A stretch of 64,000 nucleotides of DNA, from the NCBI GenBank assembly GCA_020543525.1, contig JAHYIO010000039.1, positions 744,001-808,000 of the forward strand, in the 5' to 3' direction. A program made the translations under genes and the position numbers. Numbering within the stretch: the stretch's first letter is position 1; each line of letters begins with the position of its first letter. The stretch comes from Coriolopsis trogii (lineage: Eukaryota; Basidiomycota; Agaricomycetes; Polyporales; Polyporaceae). Below are positions 34,807 through 46,812 of the stretch, in pieces. The notes below the pieces were generated by a model, which ran no database searches, was not told the origin of the DNA, and saw only the letters and a program-made list of their open reading frames with translations.

Positions 34807-37091
34807 TCAGACAGGCCAGGACCCCTTCCGCTTTCTGAAGAGCACATGCGCGTCCCCATCAGGATACACGTTCAGCCCGTAGTACATGTTCGCCGGTCGC
34901 TTCCCATCCCCGCCCATCTTCAGATCAAAGTGGAGCACGATGTACGCCAGCATGGCCTTCAGCTCGTTCGCCGCGAAGAATCGTCCAGGACTACACGGCG
35001 ATCAATCAATCAGTCGGTCCATGCTCCATGGTCACACAATGGAGCGATGGGGACATGTCACACTCACCAGGCGTGTCTGCCGTGGCCGAAATGAACAAAG
35101 TCGTTCGACGTGTTCACGAACTGGTGCTTCGTGCCTTCGCCCTCCTGCTCGCGCATGCGCGCGAACCGGAAGGGATCAAACACGTCGGCGTCCGGATAGA
35201 TGCTCTCGTCGTGATGCGTCGAGATCGACGCGGCAGTGACGAGAGTGCCCTTGGGGATGAACGTGCCGTCGACGAGTGTGATATCCTTGAACGCTTTCCG
35301 GGTTAGCGCCGCTAACACCCGCATTCGCGGTATTACATTTAGTGATGGAAACATGCGGACAAGATCGGTAGAGCGTACTGAGGGTGATGCCGTTGTACCG
35401 GGAGCTTTCCTTGATGAAGCTGTCAAGCTTCCACATCTTGCCCATCGCGTCCTTAGTCCAGCCATGGGCGCCCACGACCGACTCCACCTCGTCGCGGAGG
35501 TCTTCCAAGTACTCGGGACGGGTAGCAAGGTCGTATATGACATGGGTCATGGTCTCAACGAGCGGGGGACCGTGTTAGCCACCACAGCCGAGGAGGTTTC
35601 CGAAGTAGACTCACGGTAGAAGATGTATGTATGGCCGCGAAGTTGACGATGAGCACCTTCTCCGCAGTGGTGAGGTCAATATTCTTTCTCTGCACCGCTT
35701 CGTCCAGGATCCACTGAAGCATGTCGTTCTGTGCGACCAGATCTGATCAGTTTTCTGGCAGTTTCGCGCATACAAGCGTTCAGACCCACGGGTTTGTCCT
35801 TCCAATCATTGCCGTACTGGGTCATCCGCGCCTTGCGCTCCTCTAGGACGGGTTTCAGGTACGACAACACCCGAGTAATGTTCTGTCTTGCCAGGGAGTT
35901 CTTGACCAACTTGACCAACAGCGCCCCGAAACTGTTCACAGAGACGCGGGGTTAAACAACGACCAAAATATAGGCAAAAAAGCTCCTTGCGCACGGTTTC
36001 AAAATCTTCGGAAACATATTGATAGTATGTTGGTCGGTATTCATGGCAATTGTAAAGTCGATCTCGAGGTTCAACAGTTCTTGGTTGCGACCTGTGCAGC
36101 CCCCAAGACTGTCAGTCACGTCGATTTCTCAACTATCACAAAGACCCGAACGCTGATGCATCGTAGTGACTTACAGAGAGGGAGGCCGACGAAAACGCGG
36201 TTGCTTGCGCGCGCAACAATTTGCTGCATCGCCTTCATGACGTTCACGCTCAACCACTCTGCACACATGTAGTCAGGACCACGCAAGACACCCATTAGTG
36301 ATCCACATGCAAGCTCAGTCTAGGAATCGGACCCACCGTCTTCCTTTGCGGGGATGTGCTCGTGCACTGCCAGCTTCAACTCGTCGACAACGTCCGGGAG
36401 GACGTTCTGGAGGGTGCGGGTGAGCTTTGCCCTGATGATGTCGATATGGAAGGCGTCGTCGAAACTCTCCGGGCTGATCAGCCGCCTCATCTGCGTTTGC
36501 TGCAAACACATACCTCTCAGCCTCAGCATCGAGTATACGCATACCGCATCCATACGGGTGAACACGCACCTCATCGGCAGCCTCGTTGAAGTTCATCTCG
36601 TCCTCCGGCCGCTTCCGGATGTCTTCGATCATCTTCGGTCCAGAGACGATGACGACCCACTGGTCAAGCTGGGCGACCTTGTATGCGCCGTTGTAGAACT
36701 GTGCGACACGGACATGTACCGGTCAGCGGTCAGCGGTATACACGTAGCATGTGCGGCAGGTCGTCTGCTTACCCTCCGATATCCCTCGTCGATGATCTCC
36801 TTGCCATTTCGCATGAAGTTCCGCGCCGCGAGGTAGGACAGCCCGGGGAAGGACGGCCCACCGAGAGTGGGGATCGCATATAGCTATACAAGACGGCGGA
36901 GGTCAGTCTGCGTTCCGTGATATGGTTTGTGTATGTGCGCGAGTTGTACTCACAGGATCCATGCGCCATCTGACGACACAAACGATGGCTAGAATGGTCG
37001 CGCAAACAACAACAATTCCAAGAGGGTTTTGTGGCATCGAGAGCACCACACCGGCGCCGGAGGATGACATCGCGAGAGAGCTGCTGCCCAT
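34807..37091 (-). CDS. Cytochrome P450, ent-kaurene-oxidase/CYP512-like (P450-A)
   Basis: Eleven exons (37091-36954, 36883-36773, 36698-36570, 36499-36337, 36258-36175, 36091-35995, 35931-35790, 35728-35615, 35553-35379, 35311-35068, 34990-34807) join to 526 aa with no break. The N-terminal membrane helix NPLGIVVVCATILAIVCVV leads to IPTLGGPSFPGLSYL. Other motifs are IVARASNRVFVGLPLC, the I-helix region, FIKESSR (ExxR), DPFRFAR (PERF equivalent) and the haem loop FGHGRHACPGRFFA. It should be an ER monooxygenase acting on a hydrophobic substrate. Resemblance to CYP512-type enzymes, some of which oxidise triterpenoids in polypores, is from memory. The gene lies downstream of AT-2 on the same strand. 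Confidence 0.93.
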
Positions 37092-37890
37092 GGTCAACCG
37101 TCAGCACGAAAGGGGGCAGAAATGTTCTGTCGATGTACAGCGGTCGACGAGCCCTTCATATACCATCTCACAATGCGGGCTCGTGACGTAAGACTGAGTC
37201 TGTTGTAATGTCGTCTCCGCATACGTGAGTGTCCTTCTCTGCTTCTCAGCGTAAGGTGGTATTACCCCCAGAAGGCCGGCGGGAAGATTTCTCCGCGAAA
37301 GCCAGGGAGCACAGAAGGGGATGGTGCGAGGGCCATTGGACACGACAAAATTGTGCAATAGCTATTGACAGCTACCGCGGCTGGCGACGTAAGTTCAATG
37401 ACAATGATCCGAGATTCGCAATTTGCTGGCGGTTCCATTCTCAAAGGCAGCATACGAGTTAACAAAGGTGAGCGCCGTAAGGGTAGATCATGGTTCATGC
37501 AATGATACACCCACATATATCTGTTCACAAAAGCAGCATGATACAGCAGATGTGGTTGAGAGATTTAATCCGCAGCAAGCAGATCAAAGACAAATTTGTC
37601 TGTCGCCTCAGGTGGCCTCTGCAATTCTCAGACTCTCCAGTGCTCTTGACTGCATACAAAGAGAATGCAAGGTGAGCAGTGGTCGATGACTATCCTTCAC
37701 CACGTTTTGACAGACTGTATGTAGACTCAGGTCGACCAGTGTCTCGCGCTTGATGATGTGAGACCGCACATCCTCTCGCTATTCCGCCATCTCAAATCCT
37801 CTTGGAACACACAGGGTTTTTTTGGCTTGTCCGCATTCACCTCGTTCATGTGCGTGAGTAAAAGCGACTGATGTATCAAATTCGCTAATG
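37092..37890. other. Spacer between P450-A and AT-2, with conserved P450 promoter
   Basis: The first about 200 bp upstream of P450-A match the same region of P450-B (42741-42960). Shared features are a TATA-like GGTATATGAAGGG (about 37155-37168) and a block containing CTTCTCTGCTTCTCAGCGTA. The rest holds no gene. Confidence 0.65.
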
Positions 37891-39215
37891 TCAAGAAAAG
37901 AACAATGCCCTGGTAGGCGAGAACGGCAGCAAAGGCAAGCCCTCCCCAACCCCGCTCTCGAACAGCCAATCCGGATACAGCAGCATGAAATACCTGACCC
38001 AGATTGCAACCCACACATACCCCAGTGTCCTCACCACCCGCGGAGGGCCCTTGCGCGCTAATTCTGCCCCCACCTTCGTCCTCTTCGTGACGGCCAGGAC
38101 GACGTCCTCGAACGTGATCACGAGCCCTGTCGCGAGGAAGAACGGCATGGAACGACCAAAATGGTCCAGGCTGCCAGCGTTCATGAGGTCTCCCCAGGTG
38201 TGCATTAGTCCGGAGAGGGCAAAGGCGACATGCACTTGGACTTGCGCAGAGAGAAACGTGCCGCGTCGGATCCGGAGGGCCCGCGTGGCGAGTTTTCCCC
38301 AAGCGGAGAAGTGCTATTGCGTGTGGTGAGCGTGGAATCAAACGACGCGCTCGTATGCCACAGTGTGCGAGAGGGGCACTTACGCGACGGAACATTTGGT
38401 GCCATGCGCGGCCCCAGAACCGACGGACTGTGTACGCGTCGGACAGGTTGCCGCAAAGGTCTGGCCAATCTTCGGGGCGGCCCATTCCGGAGCCGCATAC
38501 AACAAGAGAGGTGACAACGTAGGGGAGGTTGAGGAGGCAGTAGATCCAGGTGGCGCTCACGAACGCGACGCATGTGCGCGTCCAGTAACTCACGTTGTGG
38601 TGTCCGTGAGCTGCTGCCGCGGAGATGCCCCAGGCATTCGTGGGATACGGGAAGGCATCACGGTTTTGGTGGATGTATAGAATCAAAGATTGGCGCGTCC
38701 GTTGTAGGAGGTACTGGGCCTTGGTGCCCATGTGTTTCGATGGGACATACGCGACCTTGTCAATCGTGTCAACGCAGGTGAGCGTCGGTGATCGGATTGA
38801 ACATATGCAGATGGCTTACCTGTACATTCCAACCCACGAGACGAGAGTTCCCAATGCTGCACATGGCATAAAACATCCTTGCATATATCGGCCTCGATGC
38901 GAGTGGCGAGGCGTTCTTGTCGCACAAATACCGGAAGTCCGCCATGGGGTCCGTGAGCCATGTGTGGTATGTAATATTGAGAATGGTGCTCCCCATGATT
39001 ACACTGCCAGTTCCATAATCCGACGTAGGGTTCCCTGTCGTATACGAAAACATGGTGTAAATGCATGCAGCGATAATGGCGAGTGACGCCCCGACCCGCG
39101 TCACACCGGAGAGGGACGGGCTCAAGCCGATGAGGAGCGAGAGTGCGATCTGTGGAGCGACGAAAAGGAGAACGTCGGCGGGTAAACGAGCCGGTGCGTG
39201 AATTGATTCTTGCAT
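37891..39215 (-). CDS. MBOAT O-acyltransferase AT-2 (with internal deletion)
   Basis: Exons 39215-38820, 38755-38384 and 38313-37891 give 396 aa in one open frame. Family features are SRLVGWNVQ, GRPEDWPDLCGN, the histidine motif AWHQMFRR, ALSGLMHTWGD and FGRSMPFFLATG. Compared with AT-3, exon 2 lacks nine residues (LLMDVCETY), a clean 27-bp in-frame deletion: AT-2 reads SLILYIHQNRD where AT-3 reads CLILYLLMDVCETYIHQNRD. That segment is also present in AT-1 (YLMMDLCETF), so it is ancestral and lies in a membrane span. AT-2 may be folded abnormally or inactive. It lies upstream of P450-A and shares its promoter sequence with AT-3. Confidence 0.85.
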
Positions 39216-39840
39216 CCTACAGCTTCCATTTGCAAGGGTTTGTGAGCCTTTTATCGCAGCTGGAGGACGAAGAGGAAATTGTCCAGGGATGGACAATGAC
39301 CAAGGGAGCAAGTACACTTCAAAGGTCGAGTTCCGATGTGAGCATTTATAGGTGTAGAGTCAAGTAGGCAATGAGGCTCGGCTTCCGGTGTCGGAGAACG
39401 CTTCAGGAGATTCACTTCATCATGTTCGTCTCCATGTTGTTCTATATGAGCATATGCGAGGACGGGGTGGGCATTGCCTGTTGCATGACATCTAGTCCGC
39501 AGCTGTGAGCCTTCACCGTCTGAAGTGGCACTTGCCCGCCACGTCAGGGATCTTCCAAGCTTGACCTCGGGCGTTAGACCACGGATTCAATGTATCAGTG
39601 CGAGACCATCCACCAGAATCAAGTCATAAGTGCGAGTCTTGGCCGGATCCGACTCACTGTCGGCACTGCCCCTAGCCAATGGCGGAACAGGGCCTTCTTC
39701 GTGATCACGCAAGCGTCTGTATACCAGTTACTACACTTGACGTATTCTTGCAATGAACGCAATGAACTTGCCGAAGCCTCGTAAAGGGCGCTATTCTTCT
39801 GCTATAACTGGCACCTGGATTCTTGTGTTCGTTAGCAAGC
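39216..39840. other. AT-2 promoter and unit-boundary sequence
   Basis: A TTTATAGG element at about 39345-39352 lies some 130 bp before the AT-2 start and matches TTTATAGG at 45321-45328 upstream of AT-3. Both are followed by GTCAAGT and GATGCGGCT-like blocks. No gene is seen. Confidence 0.6.
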
Positions 39841-40040
39841 GCCCTTCGCGCGATAATTGCGTTGACATCGATGAGAGTGGCAACCTCCTGGTAGGTCAGA
39901 AGGGCAGCAAAGGCAAGCGCTCCCCTTTCAACCAACCAATGCCCAATATTGGTGCAGCCTGGCTTACCCATGCCGCGACCCACAAGTACCCCGACGCCTT
40001 CACCCCGGCTTATTGCATGTTGGACGCGATATGAGGTTGC
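39840..40040 (-). pseudogene. Acyltransferase C-terminal relic
   Basis: The minus strand carries a degenerate copy of the end of exon 3 of the acyltransferase family (VAAWVS, GWLVERGALAFAALLTYQE). It aligns with the 3' ends of AT-2 and AT-3 but is frame-shifted relative to them. It sits just upstream of the AT-2 promoter, where copy 2 has the relic at 45.9-46.3 kb. Confidence 0.7.
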
Positions 40041-40476
40041 TCTGGTCAATGACGTCGTCGTGTGTCCTCCACGTGCGCTATGCGCATCGCATCACGCTTT
40101 GGCGAAGACTAGAACACTTTCAGCATGTCTGCCTACAGCCTGATGTCTGTCTTGTGCGCGAAGATGTAGTGAAATCACGTACGCCGTGCTGGTGGCAGGA
40201 AAGAGAACGTTATTGTGTTAACGGAGGACTCGGTCTCAGGACGGTACGACGCCCGAGTTCCCACGATGCGATTATCTGGCGTCTGACCACTATACTCAGA
40301 CTGTACCAATTCGATTGATGCCGGTGCGTCCTATGTCACAAGGGGACCTTATGAGCGCAGGTCAGCTAAAACTGTACCTACACTACACCGCCTCCATCCT
40401 CGTTGATATTCGAAGTCATGCCTAGCTCAGCTACCCTCAAATTCTGCGCGCCAGCTGTACTGCCTCAGGTGTACGC

Positions 40477-42740
40477 TCAGACAGGCCAGGACCCCTTCCG
40501 CTTTCTGAAGAGCACATGCGCGTCCCCATCAGGATACACGTTCAGCCCGTAGTACATGTTCGCCGGCCGCTTCCCATCCCCACCCATCTTCAGATCAAAG
40601 TGGAGCACGATGTATGCGAGCATGGCCTTCAGCTCGTTCGCCGCGAAGAATCGTCCAGGACTACACGGCGATCAATCAATCAGTCTGTCCATGCTCTATG
40701 GTCACACAATGGAGCGATGGGGACACTCACCAGGCGTGTCTGCCGTGACCGAAATGAACAAAGTCGTTCGACGTGTTCACGAACTGGTGCTTCGTGCCTT
40801 CGCCCTCCTGCTCGCGCATGCGCGCGAACCGGAAGGGATCAAATACGTCGGCGTCCGGATAGATGCTCTCGTCGTGATGCGTCGAGATTGACGCGGCAGT
40901 GACGAGAGTGCCCTTGGGGATGAACGTGCCGTCAACAAGTGTGATATCCTTCAACGCTTTCCGAGTCAGTGACGCTAACACCCGCATTCGCGGTGTCACA
41001 TTTAGTAATGAAAACATGCAGTCAAAATGGGTAGAGCTTACTGAGCGCGATGCCGTTGTACCGGGAGCTTTCCTTAATGAAGCTGTCGAGCTTCCACATC
41101 TTGCCCATCGCGTCTTTGGTCCAGCCATGGGCGCTCACAACCGATTCCACCTCATCGCGGAGGTCCTCCAAGTACTCGGGACGAGTGGCAAGGTCGTATA
41201 GGACGTGGGTCATGGTCTCCACACACGCAACTGTGTTAACTGCCAGAGCCAAGGAGAATTCTGGGGTAAACTCACGGTTGAAGATGTATGTATGGCCGCG
41301 AAGTTGACGATGAGCACCTTCTCTGCAGTGGTGAGGTCAGTATTCTTTCTCTGCACCGCTTCGTCCAGGATCCACTGAAGCATGTCGTTCTGAGCGAACA
41401 GACCCCGTCAGTTTTCTAGCATGTCCGCGGGTGCGAGCCTTCACACGCACTGGTTTATCCCTCCAAGCATCGCCGTACTCTGCCATCCGCGTCTTGCGCT
41501 CCTCAATCACAGGTTTGAGGTACGACAACACGCGGGTGATATTCTGTCTTGCCAGAGATTTCTTGACTACCTTGACCAACAGCGCCCCGAAACTGTTCAC
41601 AGAGACGCGGGGTCAAGAAACAACCAAAGTATATGCACACAAGCTCCTCACGCACGGTTTTAGAATCTTTGGAAACATGTTGACCGTATGTTGGTCTGTA
41701 TTGATCGCAATTGTGAACTCGATCTCGAGGTCCAGCAGTTCTTGATTGCGACCTGCGCAGGTACCACCACCGTCAGTCACGCCGACTCATTGATCATCAC
41801 GACGACTCGGACGCCGATGTATCGTCGTGACTTACAGAGAGGGAGACCGACAAAGACGCGGTTGCTTGCACGTGCGACGATTTGCTGCATCGCCTTCGTC
41901 ACGTTCACGCTCAACCACTCTGCATACATGTAGTCAGAGTCGCGCAAGACACCCGTCAGCGCTCGGTGATCCAAATGTACACTCAAGTTAGGCATCGGAC
42001 CCACCGTCTTCCTTGGCAGGGATGTGCTCGTGCACTGCCAGCTTCAACTCGTCGACAACGTCCGGGAGGACGTTCTGGAGAGTGCGGGTGAGCTTTGCCC
42101 TGATGATGTCGATATGGAAGGGATCATCGAGACTCTCCGGGCTGATCATCCGCCTCAGCTGCGTTTGCTACAGTACAAGTCTCTCAGCACCAGTACATAG
42201 TATACGTACATTGCACAGAGGAGCACGTACCTCATCGACACCCTCGTTGAAGTTCATTTCTTCGTCCGGTCGCTTCCGGACATCTTCTATCATCTTCGGC
42301 CCAGAGACGATAACGACCCACTGGTCGAGCTGGGCAACCTTGTACGCTCCATTGTAAAACTGCGATATACCGGTCAGCGGTCAGTGGTGTCCCTGTAGCA
42401 TGTGCGGCCGGTGGTCTGCTTACCCTTCTATAACCCTCGTCGATGATCTCCTTTCCATTCCGCATGAAGTTCCGTGCGGCAAGGTAGGACAGCCCGGGGA
42501 ACGAAGGTCCACCGAGAGTGGGGATCGCATATAGCTATCCAGAGTCAGTGCAGATCAGTCTCAGGCTTCGTTGCGTAAAATGAGTTGTGTATGTGCGTGG
42601 GTTGTACTCACAGGATCCATGCGCCATCGGACGATGCAAGCGACGGCTAGAATAGTCGCACAAGCCACAAGAATTCCAAGAGGGTTCTCGGGTATTACGC
42701 CGGCGCCGGTGGGGGACATGAAGAGGGAGCTGCTGCCCAT
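40477..42740 (-). CDS. Cytochrome P450, ent-kaurene-oxidase/CYP512-like (P450-B)
   Basis: This is the tandem duplicate of P450-A, with the same eleven exons and the same intron phases, about 523 aa, no stop or frameshift. The N-terminus is slightly shorter (MGSSSLFMSPTGAGVIPENPLG). Motifs are intact: IVARASNRVFVGLPLC, FIKESSR, DPFRFAR and FGHGRHACPGRFFA. The last exon differs from that of P450-A at four of 184 bases, all silent, so the encoded C-terminus is identical. Most amino-acid changes lie in the N-terminal anchor and the middle exons (QTQLRRMISPESLDD against QTQMRRLISPESFDD). It lies downstream of AT-3 on the same strand and should act on the same or a closely related substrate. Confidence 0.92.
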
Positions 42741-43828
42741 AGTCAACCGTCAGCACGAAAGGGGGCAGGAATGTATTGTCGATGAATGGCGGTCGACGAG
42801 CCCTTCATATACCATCTCACGATGCGGAAATGTGACGTAAGGCTGAGTCTGGTGCAATGTCGTATCTGCATACGTGAATGTCCTTCTCTGCTTCTCAGCG
42901 TAAGGTGGTATTACCCCCAGGAGGCCGGCGGGGAGAATTTCTCCGAGACAGCCAGGTATAACAGATGGGGATGGTGCGAGGGCCACTTGAAACGGTGGAT
43001 TTGTGCAAATGCTGTTGACAGCTATCGCATCTGGCGTCATCATGTCAACGACAATAATTCGATATTCACAAACCAGTTTCATTTGAGGCAGCACGCGAGT
43101 CATCGAGATGACAGGCTCCATATAGGTAGATCATGGATCCAACTTGAGACCGTATGTCCCAGATGACCGCACCATCTGAATGGCTCTTAGACGAGCCGCC
43201 ACTGGCAATGTGTACCGCAAAAGCGTGCAATCACAGTACTGGGAAGACGAGACTAGGAGAGAACAGTTTTCCACTCGGATTAGTACTACTATACCAGTGG
43301 TTAGGCGAGGCGACGAAGTCTGGATAGTTCGACAGGTGTTTAGCTAGGCATTATTCGATGTGTCCTGTCTCAATAAAAACGACAACACTCACATATAGAT
43401 GACATGAAGCATCATGACACGGCAGATGTGGATGAGAGATTCCGAGCAAGCAGATCAGAGGCATAAGCGCTAGAGTCAAGAGCGTGTGAAAGACCTGCGA
43501 AGTCACGCGCGCTCCCAATTGACTCAACTTGAACTTCTCCTGCCATCCTGGTTCACGCTCCCCTGCTGTATCATACGTTCACTCAGTTCTCAGGCTTTCG
43601 GCCCCCTAGTACGCTCTACTACAGACAAGGAAACAGCAAGGTAAGGGGCTCACTGGGACTGTTATCTAACATGTTCAAATACACTGTACATAGGCTCGGA
43701 AGGACCAACTTGAAGGTTGACTGTGCTGTGAGACTGCACACCCTCTCGCTGTTTTTGAGATATTGAAATCTTGTGAATTACTGGATTCTTTGAATGAAAC
43801 TAGGCTGATACATCGATTCCTGCTGACT
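42741..43828. other. Spacer between P450-B and AT-3
   Basis: It carries the conserved P450 promoter block (GGTATATGAAGGG on the minus strand near 42807). About 0.3 kb is absent from the copy-1 spacer (roughly 43130-43680). No gene is seen. Confidence 0.6.
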
Positions 43829-45177
43829 TCAGGAAAAGAACAACTCCCTGGTAGGCGAGAACGGCAGCAAAGGCAAGCCCTCCCCAACTCCGCTCTCGAA
43901 CAGCCAATCCAGATACAGCGGCACGAAATACCTGACCCAAATCGCAACCCACACATACCCCAGTGTCCTCACCGCCCGCGGAGGGCCTTTGCGCGCCAAC
44001 TCTGCCCCCACCTTCGTCCTCTTCGTGACGGCCAGGACGACGTCCTCGAACGTGATCACAAGCCCTGTCGCGAGGAAGAACGGCATGGAACGACCGAAAT
44101 GGTCCAGGCTGCCAGCGTTCATGAGGTCTCCCCAGGTGTGCATTAGTCCGGAGAGGGCAAAGGCGACATGCACTTGGACTTGCGCAGAGAGAAACGTGCC
44201 GCGCCGGATCCGGAGGGCCCGCGTGGCGAGTTTTCCCCAAGCGGAGAAGTGCTATTGCGTGTGGTGAGCGTGGAATCAAACGACGCGCTCGTATGCCACA
44301 GTGTGCGAGAGAGGCACTTACGCGACGAAACATTTGGTGCCATGCGCGGCCCCAGAACCGACGGACTGTGTACGCGTCGGACAGGTCGCCGCAGAGGTCT
44401 GGCCAATCTTCGGGGCGGCCCATTCCCGAGCCGCATACAACAAGAGAGGTGACAAGGTAGGGGAGGTTGAGGAGGCAATAGACCCAGGTGGCGCTCATGA
44501 ACGCGGCGCATGTGCGCGTCCAGTAGCTCACGTGGTGTCTTTGAGCTGCTGCCGCGGAGATGCCCCAGGCATTCGTGGGATATGGGAAGGCATCACGGTT
44601 TTGGTGGATGTACGTCTCACACACGTCCATGAGCAGGTACAGGATCAAGCACTGGCGCGTCCGTTGCAGGAGGTACTGTGCCTTGGTGCCCTTGTGCCTC
44701 GGCGGGACGTGCGCGACCTTGTCAATCGTGTAAACGCAGGTGAGCGTCAGTGACTAAAGTAAATACATACAGATGACTGACCTGTACATTCCAACCCACG
44801 AGACGAGAGTTCCCGATACTGCACATGGCATAGAACACCCTCTCATGAATCGGCCTCGATGCGAGTGGCGACGAATCCTTGTCGCACAAGTACCGGAAGT
44901 CCGCCATTGGGTCCATCAGCCATGTGTGGTATGTGATGTTGAGAATGGTGCTTCCGAGGACCACACCTCCGGCTCCGTAGTCCGATGTGGGGTTCCCTGT
45001 CGTGTATGAGCACATGGTGTAAATGCATGCAGCGATGATGGCGAGTGACGCCCCGATCCGCGTCACACCGGTGATACACGGGCTCAGACCGATCAGAAGC
45101 GCGAGCGCGATCTGCGGAGCGACGAATAGGAGGATGTTGGCGAGAGGACGAGTTGGTGCTAGGATTGCGTCTTGCAT
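43829..45177 (-). CDS. MBOAT O-acyltransferase AT-3
   Basis: Exons 45177-44782, 44717-44322 and 44251-43829 give 404 aa. This is the full-length copy, with the YLLMDVCETY membrane segment that AT-2 lacks. Motifs are SRLVGWNVQ, GRPEDWPDLCGD, AWHQMFRR, ALSGLMHTWGD and FGRSMPFFLATG, and it ends SPTRELFFS. Like the other copies it has about eight hydrophobic spans and belongs to the acyl-CoA-dependent MBOAT_2 group. It lies upstream of P450-B on the same strand, so oxidation and acylation of a shared substrate is a reasonable guess. A TATA-like TTTATAGG lies about 145 bp upstream of the start. Confidence 0.88.
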
Positions 45178-45904
45178 CCTATAGTGTCCGATCGCAAATG
45201 CGAGGTTTTGTCATATTCTGATCACAGCTGGAGGGTCTACAGCGACTTGCCTGATCACGAGAATGCAGTGGACAGTGACTGAAGGGAATGCACTTAGAAG
45301 GTTGAGCCACGGTGAAGGCATTTATAGGCGTACAGTCAAGTCGGCGATGCGGCTCAGCTTCCAATGTCCGTATCGGAGCACCCTTCATGAAGACTTCTCT
45401 TTCATGTTCGTTCCACATGTAAAACCATATCTGAATGTATGCAACCACAGGGTGGTTGGCCTCGGGCCTTCGGGCATCGCCTCTCCCACATCCCATACAC
45501 CGCAGCGGTACAACTTCCGGATCACCGTCTCAGGTGGCACTTACTTGTCATGTCAAATGTTTTCCAAGCTTGATCTCTGGCTTCGGACCACATCCTGTCC
45601 GCATTGAACAACACTGCGGATTTAACAAATCCGAAGTGCGATGCCATTCATCCGTTCGAGTTGGCATAGGCGCGACTCTTGGCCGGATCAGACTGACGGC
45701 ACTGCCCCCAACGAATGAATAGGGCTTCGTTCGCGGCCACGCAACCGCCGTCCATCTCCCCCTTGACGTATTTCTTGCAATACACTCGAGCTCTCGTGAT
45801 GAAAGCGCACCATTCCTCGGTTGCTGTTGGCACCATGACTCTTCATATCTGTGGGCAAACGCCCCGTCGCGCAACGATCGCGCTGTCATCAAGAAAGAAG
45901 AAAC
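45178..45904. other. AT-3 promoter and unit-boundary sequence
   Basis: It matches the 39.2-39.85 kb region in parts (TTTATAGG block; GGCCGGATC followed by CACTGCCCC). No gene is seen. Confidence 0.55.
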
Positions 45905-46290
45905 CATCCTGTTAGGCGAGAAGGGCAGCCCTCCCCATTCGAGCACATCGGCGCGGCATCACCCCGACTCAGGACGAACCTGGGCGCCTTCACCACCATC
46001 GGCGGACGGCTGCGCGCGAACTCCGTACTCATTCTTCTCGTCTTTGCGATCGCCAGCCTGAGGACGCCGTCCTCAAACGGTTCCGTGAGCGCGGTCGCGA
46101 AGAACGGATCCGACCGGCCGAACCCTCACGCGCCAGCGGTCATCGGATCCCCGAAGGCGTGCCAGAGCCCGGAGAGGGCGAAGGCGACATGCACTTGAAC
46201 TAGCGCGGAGATAAACGTGCCGCGCTGGAGCTGGCGGCGGTCTTTCCCCAGGTGCAGGAGTGCTATTGTGTGTAGCGGTCAGCATGCCAA
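45905..46290 (-). pseudogene. Acyltransferase relic AT-4 (exon 3 fragment)
   Basis: The minus strand encodes broken pieces of acyltransferase exon 3: VQVHVAFALSGLWHAFGDP, then frameshifts through the region matching GRSMPFF, and the 3' end is scrambled. The exon 3 acceptor region (GTGCTATTG on plus near 46258) is still recognisable. Exons 1 and 2 are absent. Confidence 0.78.
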
Positions 46291-46812
46291 ACTCTGGGAT
46301 TCTATGCCAAAATGTGCAACCAGGACATACCCGACAGAGATCGAGGGTAAGACACTTTGGACGTTCAAGAGCCCCTCCACGAGCATTCATAGGCGTAGCG
46401 TTGACGTCGCTGTCGCGTTGTAGGCTTCGACGTCAAGGGGTCCCTTCGCACGTTCACGTCTAGACGTGTGCGGTAAACCAGTCGGCTTGATAGCATTGCC
46501 TTGCCCATACCGCTCGTGTCTTGGACTCTGAGCGTCACAGGCTGCAGGGCGGCCTTACGTTTGATGTCAGAGTGCCGAGTCAAATCCCAACAGAAAACGA
46601 GTCTGCATACCGAAGCCGCGATCGTGATCCGAATATTGGAAGTGAGAGGTGGGAAGAAGCGGCCACCGTTGGTGGACTCGCTTCGGGAAACTTATAGGCG
46701 CCTGTCTCCTAATTCTGTCAAACATGATGATGCTGTAGTAGAATTGCGGTATCGATATGAGCACAGGTATCGGAACGTACGAACCCACATGCCACCAACT
46801 TGTCGGTCATCC

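Larger units (their letters stand above)
34140..45900. repeat. Tandem segmental duplication of a P450-acyltransferase unit
   Basis: Copy 1 runs from about 34140 to about 40000 and copy 2 from about 40013 to about 45900. Each contains, left to right, a shared flank, a minus-strand P450, a roughly 0.8-1.1 kb spacer with a conserved P450 promoter, a minus-strand acyltransferase, a conserved acyltransferase promoter and an acyltransferase relic. The offset between copies is 5670 bp at the P450 stop and 5962 bp at the acyltransferase start, so indels lie mainly in the spacer. Confidence 0.85.
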
